Shown: positions 23,930-36,515 of the stretch, piece by piece
How the letters are laid out: every line of letters begins with the position of its first letter
Numbering within the stretch: the stretch's first letter is position 1
Source: Notolepis coatsorum
Taxonomy: Eukaryota; Chordata; Actinopteri; Aulopiformes; Paralepididae
DNA: 64,000 bases
Assembly: GCA_963971535.1 (NCBI GenBank)
Contig: OZ020589.1
Location: 88,397,183 to 88,461,182 of the forward strand
Direction of reading: 5' to 3'
Position numbers and translations under genes: made by a program
Notes under the pieces: model-generated
What the model saw: only the letters and a program-made list of their open reading frames with translations
The model's database searches: none
What the model was told of the DNA's origin: nothing

Positions 23930-25468
23930 GTACGACCCCACCCAATCGACGACCCCAGCCAGCACAGACGGTGTATGTTGAGTTTGCCTTTTTTTTTCTT
24001 GTTCCCTCTAGCTCCCCTCTAGCTTCCTTGTTAGCCTGTTAGCTCCCCTGTTAGCTTGTTGGTCTCCCCGGTTAGCTCCCCTGTTAGCCTGTTGACTCCC
24101 CCATTTGCTTCCCTGTTAGCCCTGTTTGACCCCCCTGCAGCTTGTTAGGCCTCTACTACCAGCATGGCCCTGTCTGCTAGCTTTGCCTCGGCGGCTAGCA
24201 CAGCCTCTATGTTAATGCAGCCCTTACTGCTGGCATAGGCCCTGTAGCTAGCCATGCCCTGGCAGCTAACCCAGTCCCTCAGCAGAGCCCCAGTCTGCTA
24301 GCTTAGCCCCGGCTGCTAGCACAGCCTCTATGTTTATGCAGCCCTTGCTGCTGGCATGGGCCCTGTAGCTAGCCATGCCCTGGCAGCTAACCCTGTCCCT
24401 CAGCAGAGCCCCAGTCTGCTAGCTTAGCCCCGGCTGCTAGCACAGCCTCTATGTTAATGCAGCCTTGCAGCTGGCATAGGCCCTGTAGCTAGCCAGGCCC
24501 AAGCAGCTAACCCGGTCCCTCTGCATGGCCTCCACTTTTTTGTGTAGTTTATCCCACTGCTAGGACTGCCCTTTCAGCTAGCAAGGTCAGTTTATCTCCC
24601 ACTGCTAGGACTGCCTTTTCAGCTAGCAAGGTCAGTTTATCTCTCACTGCTAGGACTGCCTTTTCAGCTAGCAAGGTCAGTTTTTCTCCCACTGCTAGGA
24701 CTGCCTTTTCAGCTAGCAAGGTCAGTTTATCTCACACTGCTAGGACTGCCCTTCAGCTAGCAAGGTCAGTTTATCTCACACAGCTAGGACTGTCCTTCCA
24801 GCTAGCTTGTTCTCTCATGCTGGTCCAGCCCTGTCTGCCAGCCTAGCTCCGGCAGCTAGCGCAGCCTCTATGTTAATGTAGCAGTACAGCTGGCATAGGC
24901 CCTGTAGCTATCAGTGCCTTGGCAGCTACCCTTTCCCCCTGCTAGCCTAGCTCGGCAGCTAGCGCAGCCTCTATGTTGATGTAGCAGTACAGCTAGCATA
25001 GGCCCTGTAGCTATCAGTGCCTTGGCAGCTACCCTTTCCCTCTGCTAGCCCTTTCCCGGTGCTACCATGGTTACCCCTTAGCTACCCTGCTTGCCCCTCA
25101 GTTCCTCTAGACCAGTTCCTCTAGACCAGTTCTCTAGACCAGTTCTCTAGGCCAGTTCTCTAAACCAGTTCTCTAGACCGGTTCTCTAGGCCAGTTCTCT
25201 TGGCCAGTTCTCTAGGCTAGTTCTCTGGACCCAGTTCCTCCTGACCCGGTTCCTCTAGGCCCGGTTTCCTCTAGGCCAGTTCCTCCTGTTGCCCCTCTGC
25301 TACCCTAGTTACCCCTCGGCGACCCTGTTTCTTTTGCTAGCCCCACTCTTGTGGTGGCTTCCCCTGCTGGCTTGGCCAGTACCTTTTGTTTTTGTCTTGT
25401 TTTGCCCCCTGCCACTCTGTCTGTATTTGTTTTGGGTCGCCAGGTGGCTCCCGTTGAGGGGGGGGTAC
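23930..25468 (+). mobile_element. Internal region, copy 2
   Basis: 1539 bp, same repeat blocks and polypurine tract as copy 1; I saw no differences on reading. Confidence 0.85.
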
Positions 25469-27778
25469 TGTGAGGTTTTGTCCGCTGCTCACCAACTTTC
25501 TCTGTTTTCTTTAAGCCTACTGTTAGAAATTCCCTTCTCACTCACTCTCTCTAGCCCCCACCCTCTCGTTCTTTACTCTCGTTTACTCTCAGTGGCCACA
25601 CCTGGACTATTATCAATTACCTCTCGCACCTGTGGTGGCAGGCTAATTAGTTCCCCTGTGGGCTTTAAATACCAGGGCTCTTCCCCTCGTTTCGGCGTGG
25701 GGTCGTGTTGTATTCATGCTGAGTCATATTCTCTAACATCTAGACTCTTTCGGGAGATCCTCTGGTCTACCAATGCTGTATATGGATTTCTCCAGCCTTG
25801 AGATGTTTTTGCTCCAGCCTTCGTCTGCTGTCGCCGTAGCCTGTGGAGGAGACTGTTCTGCGCTCCCTGTACTTCCACGGGAGGCACCCCAGCGCTCCAC
25901 TGCAGACCCCAGCGCAGCTGTTCGTCCTGACGCACATCTAGACCAACGCGCATCTCCCGGACCCTCGGGCTTGGCACGCTCTCCAGTCACCAGCGCGCAA
26001 CGCGCATCTGCAAGGGCTTGGCACGCTCTCCAGTCACCAGCGCGCAACGCGCATCTTCAAGGGCTTGGCACGCTCTCCAGTCTCCAGCGCGCAACGCGCA
26101 TCTTCCAAGGATCCTCGTGCTTGGCACGCTCTCCAGTCACCAGCGCGCAACGCGCATCTGCAAGGGCTTGGCACGCTCTCCAGTCACCAGCGCGCAACGC
26201 GCATCTTCAAGGGCTTGGCACGCTCTCCAGTCTCCAGCGCGCAACGCGCATCTTCCAAGGATCCTCGTGCTTGGCACACTCCTCCTCGCAGACGCACCCC
26301 GAGGCGTCTCTCGGTTCCGACGTGCACACCAAGGTGTGGCGCGCCACTCTGTTCCTCGGCTCCGACAGCGGCTACCCGGTGGACGACACCCTCGCCACCG
26401 CCGCTGTTCCAGCACCCTGTTCCTCGGCTCCGACAGCGGCTACCCGGTGGACGACACCCTCGCCACCGCCGCTGTTCCAGCACTCTGTTCCTCGGCTCCG
26501 ACAGCGGCTACCCGGTGGACGACACCCTCGCCACCGCCGCTGTTCCAGCACTCTGTTCCTCGGCTCGGACAGCCAGCTACCCGGTGGCGACACCCTCGCC
26601 GCCGCTGCTGTTCCTGCACCATTACGCATACGCCTGGGTGAGTTTTGATTGTGATGTCACTCACCCAGCGTAATGCCTCTTGCCCCCGTCCCGCTGCGTT
26701 TCCTGTACCATTACGCATACGCCTGGGTGAGTTTTGATTGTGATGTCACTCACCCAGCGTAATGCCTCTTGCCCCCGTCCCGCTGCTGTTCCTGCACCAT
26801 TACGCATACGCCTGGGTGAGTTTTGATTGTGATGTCACTCACCCAGCGTAATGCCTCTTGCCCTCGTCCCGCTGCTGTCCCTGTACCATTACGCATACGC
26901 CTGGGTGAGTTTTGATTGTGATGTCACTCACCCAGCGTAATGCCTCTTGCCCCCGTCCCGCTGCGTTCCTGTACCATTCCGCATACGCTTGGGTGAGTTT
27001 TGATTGTGATGTCACTCACCCAGCGTAATGCCTCCTTTTCTTGTTCTCACTTAGTTAGTAGTTTGGACATTTCATCTCCCACTCTGTTTTTGTTCTCACT
27101 TAGTTAGTAGTTTGGACATTTCATCTCCCACTCTGTTTTTGTTCTCACTTAGATAGTATTTTTGGACATTACATCTCCCCCTGTGTGTTTGTCACACGAA
27201 GATATTATTACTTTGTTACTTTGTTTATTTGGACTGTTCTGCATCTGCTCTGTTTGTTCCCTTTTGAATATTAACCCTCTCCTCTGTTCTGCAGAGCGGC
27301 CCAGATGTTTTCCCACCAGTCCCCAGTTCCTCCCTGTCCCCAGCCCGCCTCCGCGGGCCTCAGTCCCCTCTGTCCCTAGTTCTCCCCTTCTAGTTCCACC
27401 TAGTTCCTGGTCCCAAGTTCTCCCCTTCTAGTTCCACCTAGTTCCTTGTCCCTAGTTCTCCTAGTCCCCAGTTCTCCTGTTCCCTAGCTCTCCTTGTCCC
27501 GACATCTCCTAGTCTCTAGTTCCTCTGTTTCCTTAACCTTCCCCTAGCGTTCCTTTAATGTTTCCCCTAGCGTTCATTAACCTTCCCTTAGTGTACCCTT
27601 TTCCTGCCCGCCTCTTAAAGGCACCTAGTTTTTCCCCTCTGGTTATATTCCTGTATTTGTGTTCTCCCTTAAAGGGACAGTGCCCTTTTTTCCCTGTCTC
27701 TCAATAAATATCTGTTTCTTGGCAAACCATCATACCTGTCTTGTGTTGTGCGATTGGGGTCGGTTACAAACCATAACA
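25469..27778 (+). repeat. LTR copy 3
   Basis: 2310 bp. It shares a single-base variant in the 47-bp repeat block with copies 4-6 but not with copies 1-2. Confidence 0.9.
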
Positions 27779-29278
27779 GTACGACCCCACCCAATCGACG
27801 ACCCCAGCCAGCACAGACGGTGTATGTTGAGTTTGCCTTTTTTTTTCTTGTTCCCTCTAGCTCCCCTCTAGCTTCCTTGTTAGCCTGTTAGCTCCCCTGT
27901 TAGCTTGTTGGTCTCCCCGGTTAGCTCCCCTGTTAGCCTGTTGACTCCCCCATTTGCTTCCCTGTTAGCCCTGTTTGACCCCCCTGCAGCTTGTTAGGCC
28001 TCTACTACCAGCATGGCCCTGTCTGCTAGCTTTGCCTCGGCGGCTAGCACAGCCTCTATGTTAATGCAGCCCTTACTGCTGGCATAGGCCCTGTAGCTAG
28101 CCATGCCCTGGCAGCTAACCCAGTCCCTCAGCAGAGCCCCAGTCTGCTAGCTTAGCCCCGGCTGCTAGCACAGCCTCTATGTTTATGCAGCCCTTGCTGC
28201 TGGCATGGGCCCTGTAGCTAGCCATGCCCTGGCAGCTAACCCTGTCCCTCAGCAGAGCCCCAGTCTGCTAGCTTAGCCCCGGCTGCTAGCACAGCCTCTA
28301 TGTTAATGCAGCCTTGCAGCTGGCATAGGCCCTGTAGCTAGCCAGGCCCAAGCAGCTAACCCGGTCCCTCTGCATGGCCTCCACTTTTTTGTGTAGTTTA
28401 TCCCACTGCTAGGACTGCCCTTTCAGCTAGCAAGGTCAGTTTATCTCCCACTGCTAGGACTGCCTTTTCAGCTAGCAAGGTCAGTTTATCTCTCACTGCT
28501 AGGACTGCCTTTTCAGCTAGCAAGGTCAGTTTTTCTCCCACTGCTAGGACTGCCTTTTCAGCTAGCAAGGTCAGTTTATCTCACACTGCTAGGACTGCCC
28601 TTCAGCTAGCAAGGTCAGTTTATCTCACACAGCTAGGACTGTCCTTCCAGCTAGCTTGTTCTCTCATGCTGGTCCAGCCCTGTCTGCCAGCCTAGCTCCG
28701 GCAGCTAGCGCAGCCTCTATGTTAATGTAGCAGTACAGCTGGCATAGGCCCTGTAGCTATCAGTGCCTTGGCAGCTACCCTTTCCCCCTGCTAGCCTAGC
28801 TCGGCAGCTAGCGCAGCCTCTATGTTGATGTAGCAGTACAGCTAGCATAGGCCCTGTAGCTATCAGTGCCTTGGCAGCTACCCTTTCCCTCTGCTAGCCC
28901 TTTCCCGGTGCTACCATGGTTACCCCTTAGCTACCCTGCTTGCCCCTCAGTTCCTCTAGACCAGTTCCTCTAGACCAGTTCTCTAGACCAGTTCTCTAGG
29001 CCAGTTCTCTAAACCAGTTCTCTAGACCGGTTCTCTAGGCCAGTTCTCTTGGCCAGTTCTCTAGGCTAGTTCTCTGGACCCAGTTCCTCCTGACCCGGTT
29101 CCTCTAGGCCCGGTTTCCTCTAGGCCAGTTCCTCCTGTTGCCCCTCTGCTACCCTAGTTACCCCTCGGCGACCCTGTTTCTTTTGCTAGCCCCACTCTTG
29201 TGGTGGCTTCCCCTGCTGGCTTGGCCAGTACCTTTTGTTTTTGTCTTGTTTTGCCCCCTGCCACTCTGTCTGTATTTG
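27779..29278 (+). mobile_element. Internal region, copy 3
   Basis: About 1.5 kb, the same repeat blocks as the other internal copies. It joins a partial LTR, so this unit of the array is about 500 bp shorter than the others. Confidence 0.85.
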
Positions 29279-31127
29279 ACGCACATCTAGACCAACGCGC
29301 ATCTCCCGGACCCTCGGGCTTGGCACGCTCTCCAGTCACCAGCGCGCAACGCGCATCTGCAAGGGCTTGGCACGCTCTCCAGTCACCAGCGCGCAACGCG
29401 CATCTTCAAGGGCTTGGCACGCTCTCCAGTCTCCAGCGCGCAACGCGCATCTTCCAAGGATCCTCGTGCTTGGCACGCTCTCCAGTCACCAGCGCGCAAC
29501 GCGCATCTGCAAGGGCTTGGCACGCTCTCCAGTCACCAGCGCGCAACGCGCATCTTCAAGGGCTTGGCACGCTCTCCAGTCTCCAGCGCGCAACGCGCAT
29601 CTTCCAAGGATCCTCGTGCTTGGCACACTCCTCCTCGCAGACGCACCCCGAGGCGTCTCTCGGTTCCGACGTGCACACCAAGGTGTGGCGCGCCACTCTG
29701 TTCCTCGGCTCCGACAGCGGCTACCCGGTGGACGACACCCTCGCCACCGCCGCTGTTCCAGCACCCTGTTCCTCGGCTCCGACAGCGGCTACCCGGTGGA
29801 CGACACCCTCGCCACCGCCGCTGTTCCAGCACTCTGTTCCTCGGCTCCGACAGCGGCTACCCGGTGGACGACACCCTCGCCACCGCCGCTGTTCCAGCAC
29901 TCTGTTCCTCGGCTCGGACAGCCAGCTACCCGGTGGCGACACCCTCGCCGCCGCTGCTGTTCCTGCACCATTACGCATACGCCTGGGTGAGTTTTGATTG
30001 TGATGTCACTCACCCAGCGTAATGCCTCTTGCCCCCGTCCCGCTGCGTTTCCTGTACCATTACGCATACGCCTGGGTGAGTTTTGATTGTGATGTCACTC
30101 ACCCAGCGTAATGCCTCTTGCCCCCGTCCCGCTGCTGTTCCTGCACCATTACGCATACGCCTGGGTGAGTTTTGATTGTGATGTCACTCACCCAGCGTAA
30201 TGCCTCTTGCCCTCGTCCCGCTGCTGTCCCTGTACCATTACGCATACGCCTGGGTGAGTTTTGATTGTGATGTCACTCACCCAGCGTAATGCCTCTTGCC
30301 CCCGTCCCGCTGCGTTCCTGTACCATTCCGCATACGCTTGGGTGAGTTTTGATTGTGATGTCACTCACCCAGCGTAATGCCTCCTTTTCTTGTTCTCACT
30401 TAGTTAGTAGTTTGGACATTTCATCTCCCACTCTGTTTTTGTTCTCACTTAGTTAGTAGTTTGGACATTTCATCTCCCACTCTGTTTTTGTTCTCACTTA
30501 GATAGTATTTTTGGACATTACATCTCCCCCTGTGTGTTTGTCACACGAAGATATTATTACTTTGTTACTTTGTTTATTTGGACTGTTCTGCATCTGCTCT
30601 GTTTGTTCCCTTTTGAATATTAACCCTCTCCTCTGTTCTGCAGAGCGGCCCAGATGTTTTCCCACCAGTCCCCAGTTCCTCCCTGTCCCCAGCCCGCCTC
30701 CGCGGGCCTCAGTCCCATCTGTCCCTAGTTCTCCCCTTCTAGTTCCACCTAGTTCCTGGTCCCAAGTTCTCCCCTTCTAGTTCCACCTAGTTCCTTGTCC
30801 CTAGTTCTCCTAGTCCCCAGTTCTCCTGTTCCCTAGCTCTCCTTGTCCCGACATCTCCTAGTCTCTAGTTCCTCTGTTTCCTTAACCTTCCCCTAGCGTT
30901 CCTTTAATGTTTCCCCTAGCGTTCATTAACCTTCCCTTAGTGTACCCTTTTCCTGCCCGCCTCTTAAAGGCACCTAGTTTTTCCCCTCTGGTTATATTCC
31001 TGTATTTGTGTTCTCCCTTAAAGGGACAGTGCCCTTTTTTCCCTGTCTCTCAATAAATATCTGTTTCTTGGCAAACCATCATACCTGTCTTGTGTTGTGC
31101 GATTGGGGTCGGTTACAAACCATAACA
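29279..31127 (+). repeat. LTR copy 4 (partial)
   Basis: It holds all four repeat blocks, the poly(A) signal and the CATAACA end. It shares a base variant near the 3' pyrimidine-rich part with copy 5 only. Confidence 0.88.
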
Positions 31128-32666
31128 GTACGACCCCACCCAATCGACGACCCCAGCCAGCACAGACGGTGTATGTTGAGTTTGCCTTTTTTTTTCTTGT
31201 TCCCTCTAGCTCCCCTCTAGCTTCCTTGTTAGCCTGTTAGCTCCCCTGTTAGCTTGTTGGTCTCCCCGGTTAGCTCCCCTGTTAGCCTGTTGACTCCCCC
31301 ATTTGCTTCCCTGTTAGCCCTGTTTGACCCCCCTGCAGCTTGTTAGGCCTCTACTACCAGCATGGCCCTGTCTGCTAGCTTTGCCTCGGCGGCTAGCACA
31401 GCCTCTATGTTAATGCAGCCCTTACTGCTGGCATAGGCCCTGTAGCTAGCCATGCCCTGGCAGCTAACCCAGTCCCTCAGCAGAGCCCCAGTCTGCTAGC
31501 TTAGCCCCGGCTGCTAGCACAGCCTCTATGTTTATGCAGCCCTTGCTGCTGGCATGGGCCCTGTAGCTAGCCATGCCCTGGCAGCTAACCCTGTCCCTCA
31601 GCAGAGCCCCAGTCTGCTAGCTTAGCCCCGGCTGCTAGCACAGCCTCTATGTTAATGCAGCCTTGCAGCTGGCATAGGCCCTGTAGCTAGCCAGGCCCAA
31701 GCAGCTAACCCGGTCCCTCTGCATGGCCTCCACTTTTTTGTGTAGTTTATCCCACTGCTAGGACTGCCCTTTCAGCTAGCAAGGTCAGTTTATCTCCCAC
31801 TGCTAGGACTGCCTTTTCAGCTAGCAAGGTCAGTTTATCTCTCACTGCTAGGACTGCCTTTTCAGCTAGCAAGGTCAGTTTTTCTCCCACTGCTAGGACT
31901 GCCTTTTCAGCTAGCAAGGTCAGTTTATCTCACACTGCTAGGACTGCCCTTCAGCTAGCAAGGTCAGTTTATCTCACACAGCTAGGACTGTCCTTCCAGC
32001 TAGCTTGTTCTCTCATGCTGGTCCAGCCCTGTCTGCCAGCCTAGCTCCGGCAGCTAGCGCAGCCTCTATGTTAATGTAGCAGTACAGCTGGCATAGGCCC
32101 TGTAGCTATCAGTGCCTTGGCAGCTACCCTTTCCCCCTGCTAGCCTAGCTCGGCAGCTAGCGCAGCCTCTATGTTGATGTAGCAGTACAGCTAGCATAGG
32201 CCCTGTAGCTATCAGTGCCTTGGCAGCTACCCTTTCCCTCTGCTAGCCCTTTCCCGGTGCTACCATGGTTACCCCTTAGCTACCCTGCTTGCCCCTCAGT
32301 TCCTCTAGACCAGTTCCTCTAGACCAGTTCTCTAGACCAGTTCTCTAGGCCAGTTCTCTAAACCAGTTCTCTAGACCGGTTCTCTAGGCCAGTTCTCTTG
32401 GCCAGTTCTCTAGGCTAGTTCTCTGGACCCAGTTCCTCCTGACCCGGTTCCTCTAGGCCCGGTTTCCTCTAGGCCAGTTCCTCCTGTTGCCCCTCTGCTA
32501 CCCTAGTTACCCCTCGGCGACCCTGTTTCTTTTGCTAGCCCCACTCTTGTGGTGGCTTCCCCTGCTGGCTTGGCCAGTACCTTTTGTTTTTGTCTTGTTT
32601 TGCCCCCTGCCACTCTGTCTGTATTTGTTTTGGGTCGCCAGGTGGCTCCCGTTGAGGGGGGGGTAC
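31128..32666 (+). mobile_element. Internal region, copy 4
   Basis: 1539 bp, same content as copy 1, ending in the polypurine tract. Confidence 0.85.
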
Positions 32667-34976
32667 TGTGAGGTTTTGTCCGCTGCTCACCAACTTTCTC
32701 TGTTTTCTTTAAGCCTACTGTTAGAAATTCCCTTCTCACTCACTCTCTCTAGCCCCCACCCTCTCGTTCTTTACTCTCGTTTACTCTCAGTGGCCACACC
32801 TGGACTATTATCAATTACCTCTCGCACCTGTGGTGGCAGGCTAATTAGTTCCCCTGTGGGCTTTAAATACCAGGGCTCTTCCCCTCGTTTCGGCGTGGGG
32901 TCGTGTTGTATTCATGCTGAGTCATATTCTCTAACATCTAGACTCTTTCGGGAGATCCTCTGGTCTACCAATGCTGTATATGGATTTCTCCAGCCTTGAG
33001 ATGTTTTTGCTCCAGCCTTCGTCTGCTGTCGCCGTAGCCTGTGGAGGAGACTGTTCTGCGCTCCCTGTACTTCCACGGGAGGCACCCCAGCGCTCCACTG
33101 CAGACCCCAGCGCAGCTGTTCGTCCTGACGCACATCTAGACCAACGCGCATCTCCCGGACCCTCGGGCTTGGCACGCTCTCCAGTCACCAGCGCGCAACG
33201 CGCATCTGCAAGGGCTTGGCACGCTCTCCAGTCACCAGCGCGCAACGCGCATCTTCAAGGGCTTGGCACGCTCTCCAGTCTCCAGCGCGCAACGCGCATC
33301 TTCCAAGGATCCTCGTGCTTGGCACGCTCTCCAGTCACCAGCGCGCAACGCGCATCTGCAAGGGCTTGGCACGCTCTCCAGTCACCAGCGCGCAACGCGC
33401 ATCTTCAAGGGCTTGGCACGCTCTCCAGTCTCCAGCGCGCAACGCGCATCTTCCAAGGATCCTCGTGCTTGGCACACTCCTCCTCGCAGACGCACCCCGA
33501 GGCGTCTCTCGGTTCCGACGTGCACACCAAGGTGTGGCGCGCCACTCTGTTCCTCGGCTCCGACAGCGGCTACCCGGTGGACGACACCCTCGCCACCGCC
33601 GCTGTTCCAGCACCCTGTTCCTCGGCTCCGACAGCGGCTACCCGGTGGACGACACCCTCGCCACCGCCGCTGTTCCAGCACTCTGTTCCTCGGCTCCGAC
33701 AGCGGCTACCCGGTGGACGACACCCTCGCCACCGCCGCTGTTCCAGCACTCTGTTCCTCGGCTCGGACAGCCAGCTACCCGGTGGCGACACCCTCGCCGC
33801 CGCTGCTGTTCCTGCACCATTACGCATACGCCTGGGTGAGTTTTGATTGTGATGTCACTCACCCAGCGTAATGCCTCTTGCCCCCGTCCCGCTGCGTTTC
33901 CTGTACCATTACGCATACGCCTGGGTGAGTTTTGATTGTGATGTCACTCACCCAGCGTAATGCCTCTTGCCCCCGTCCCGCTGCTGTTCCTGCACCATTA
34001 CGCATACGCCTGGGTGAGTTTTGATTGTGATGTCACTCACCCAGCGTAATGCCTCTTGCCCTCGTCCCGCTGCTGTCCCTGTACCATTACGCATACGCCT
34101 GGGTGAGTTTTGATTGTGATGTCACTCACCCAGCGTAATGCCTCTTGCCCCCGTCCCGCTGCGTTCCTGTACCATTCCGCATACGCTTGGGTGAGTTTTG
34201 ATTGTGATGTCACTCACCCAGCGTAATGCCTCCTTTTCTTGTTCTCACTTAGTTAGTAGTTTGGACATTTCATCTCCCACTCTGTTTTTGTTCTCACTTA
34301 GTTAGTAGTTTGGACATTTCATCTCCCACTCTGTTTTTGTTCTCACTTAGATAGTATTTTTGGACATTACATCTCCCCCTGTGTGTTTGTCACACGAAGA
34401 TATTATTACTTTGTTACTTTGTTTATTTGGACTGTTCTGCATCTGCTCTGTTTGTTCCCTTTTGAATATTAACCCTCTCCTCTGTTCTGCAGAGCGGCCC
34501 AGATGTTTTCCCACCAGTCCCCAGTTCCTCCCTGTCCCCAGCCCGCCTCCGCGGGCCTCAGTCCCATCTGTCCCTAGTTCTCCCCTTCTAGTTCCACCTA
34601 GTTCCTGGTCCCAAGTTCTCCCCTTCTAGTTCCACCTAGTTCCTTGTCCCTAGTTCTCCTAGTCCCCAGTTCTCCTGTTCCCTAGCTCTCCTTGTCCCGA
34701 CATCTCCTAGTCTCTAGTTCCTCTGTTTCCTTAACCTTCCCCTAGCGTTCCTTTAATGTTTCCCCTAGCGTTCATTAACCTTCCCTTAGTGTACCCTTTT
34801 CCTGCCCGCCTCTTAAAGGCACCTAGTTTTTCCCCTCTGGTTATATTCCTGTATTTGTGTTCTCCCTTAAAGGGACAGTGCCCTTTTTTCCCTGTCTCTC
34901 AATAAATATCTGTTTCTTGGCAAACCATCATACCTGTCTTGTGTTGTGCGATTGGGGTCGGTTACAAACCATAACA
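32667..34976 (+). repeat. LTR copy 5
   Basis: 2310 bp, complete. Confidence 0.9.
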
Positions 34977-36515
34977 GTACGACCCCACCCAATCGACGAC
35001 CCCAGCCAGCACAGACGGTGTATGTTGAGTTTGCCTTTTTTTTTCTTGTTCCCTCTAGCTCCCCTCTAGCTTCCTTGTTAGCCTGTTAGCTCCCCTGTTA
35101 GCTTGTTGGTCTCCCCGGTTAGCTCCCCTGTTAGCCTGTTGACTCCCCCATTTGCTTCCCTGTTAGCCCTGTTTGACCCCCCTGCAGCTTGTTAGGCCTC
35201 TACTACCAGCATGGCCCTGTCTGCTAGCTTTGCCTCGGCGGCTAGCACAGCCTCTATGTTAATGCAGCCCTTACTGCTGGCATAGGCCCTGTAGCTAGCC
35301 ATGCCCTGGCAGCTAACCCAGTCCCTCAGCAGAGCCCCAGTCTGCTAGCTTAGCCCCGGCTGCTAGCACAGCCTCTATGTTTATGCAGCCCTTGCTGCTG
35401 GCATGGGCCCTGTAGCTAGCCATGCCCTGGCAGCTAACCCTGTCCCTCAGCAGAGCCCCAGTCTGCTAGCTTAGCCCCGGCTGCTAGCACAGCCTCTATG
35501 TTAATGCAGCCTTGCAGCTGGCATAGGCCCTGTAGCTAGCCAGGCCCAAGCAGCTAACCCGGTCCCTCTGCATGGCCTCCACTTTTTTGTGTAGTTTATC
35601 CCACTGCTAGGACTGCCCTTTCAGCTAGCAAGGTCAGTTTATCTCCCACTGCTAGGACTGCCTTTTCAGCTAGCAAGGTCAGTTTATCTCTCACTGCTAG
35701 GACTGCCTTTTCAGCTAGCAAGGTCAGTTTTTCTCCCACTGCTAGGACTGCCTTTTCAGCTAGCAAGGTCAGTTTATCTCACACTGCTAGGACTGCCCTT
35801 CAGCTAGCAAGGTCAGTTTATCTCACACAGCTAGGACTGTCCTTCCAGCTAGCTTGTTCTCTCATGCTGGTCCAGCCCTGTCTGCCAGCCTAGCTCCGGC
35901 AGCTAGCGCAGCCTCTATGTTAATGTAGCAGTACAGCTGGCATAGGCCCTGTAGCTATCAGTGCCTTGGCAGCTACCCTTTCCCCCTGCTAGCCTAGCTC
36001 GGCAGCTAGCGCAGCCTCTATGTTGATGTAGCAGTACAGCTAGCATAGGCCCTGTAGCTATCAGTGCCTTGGCAGCTACCCTTTCCCTCTGCTAGCCCTT
36101 TCCCGGTGCTACCATGGTTACCCCTTAGCTACCCTGCTTGCCCCTCAGTTCCTCTAGACCAGTTCCTCTAGACCAGTTCTCTAGACCAGTTCTCTAGGCC
36201 AGTTCTCTAAACCAGTTCTCTAGACCGGTTCTCTAGGCCAGTTCTCTTGGCCAGTTCTCTAGGCTAGTTCTCTGGACCCAGTTCCTCCTGACCCGGTTCC
36301 TCTAGGCCCGGTTTCCTCTAGGCCAGTTCCTCCTGTTGCCCCTCTGCTACCCTAGTTACCCCTCGGCGACCCTGTTTCTTTTGCTAGCCCCACTCTTGTG
36401 GTGGCTTCCCCTGCTGGCTTGGCCAGTACCTTTTGTTTTTGTCTTGTTTTGCCCCCTGCCACTCTGTCTGTATTTGTTTTGGGTCGCCAGGTGGCTCCCG
36501 TTGAGGGGGGGGTAC
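34977..36515 (+). mobile_element. Internal region, copy 5
   Basis: 1539 bp, same content as copy 1, ending in the polypurine tract. Confidence 0.85.
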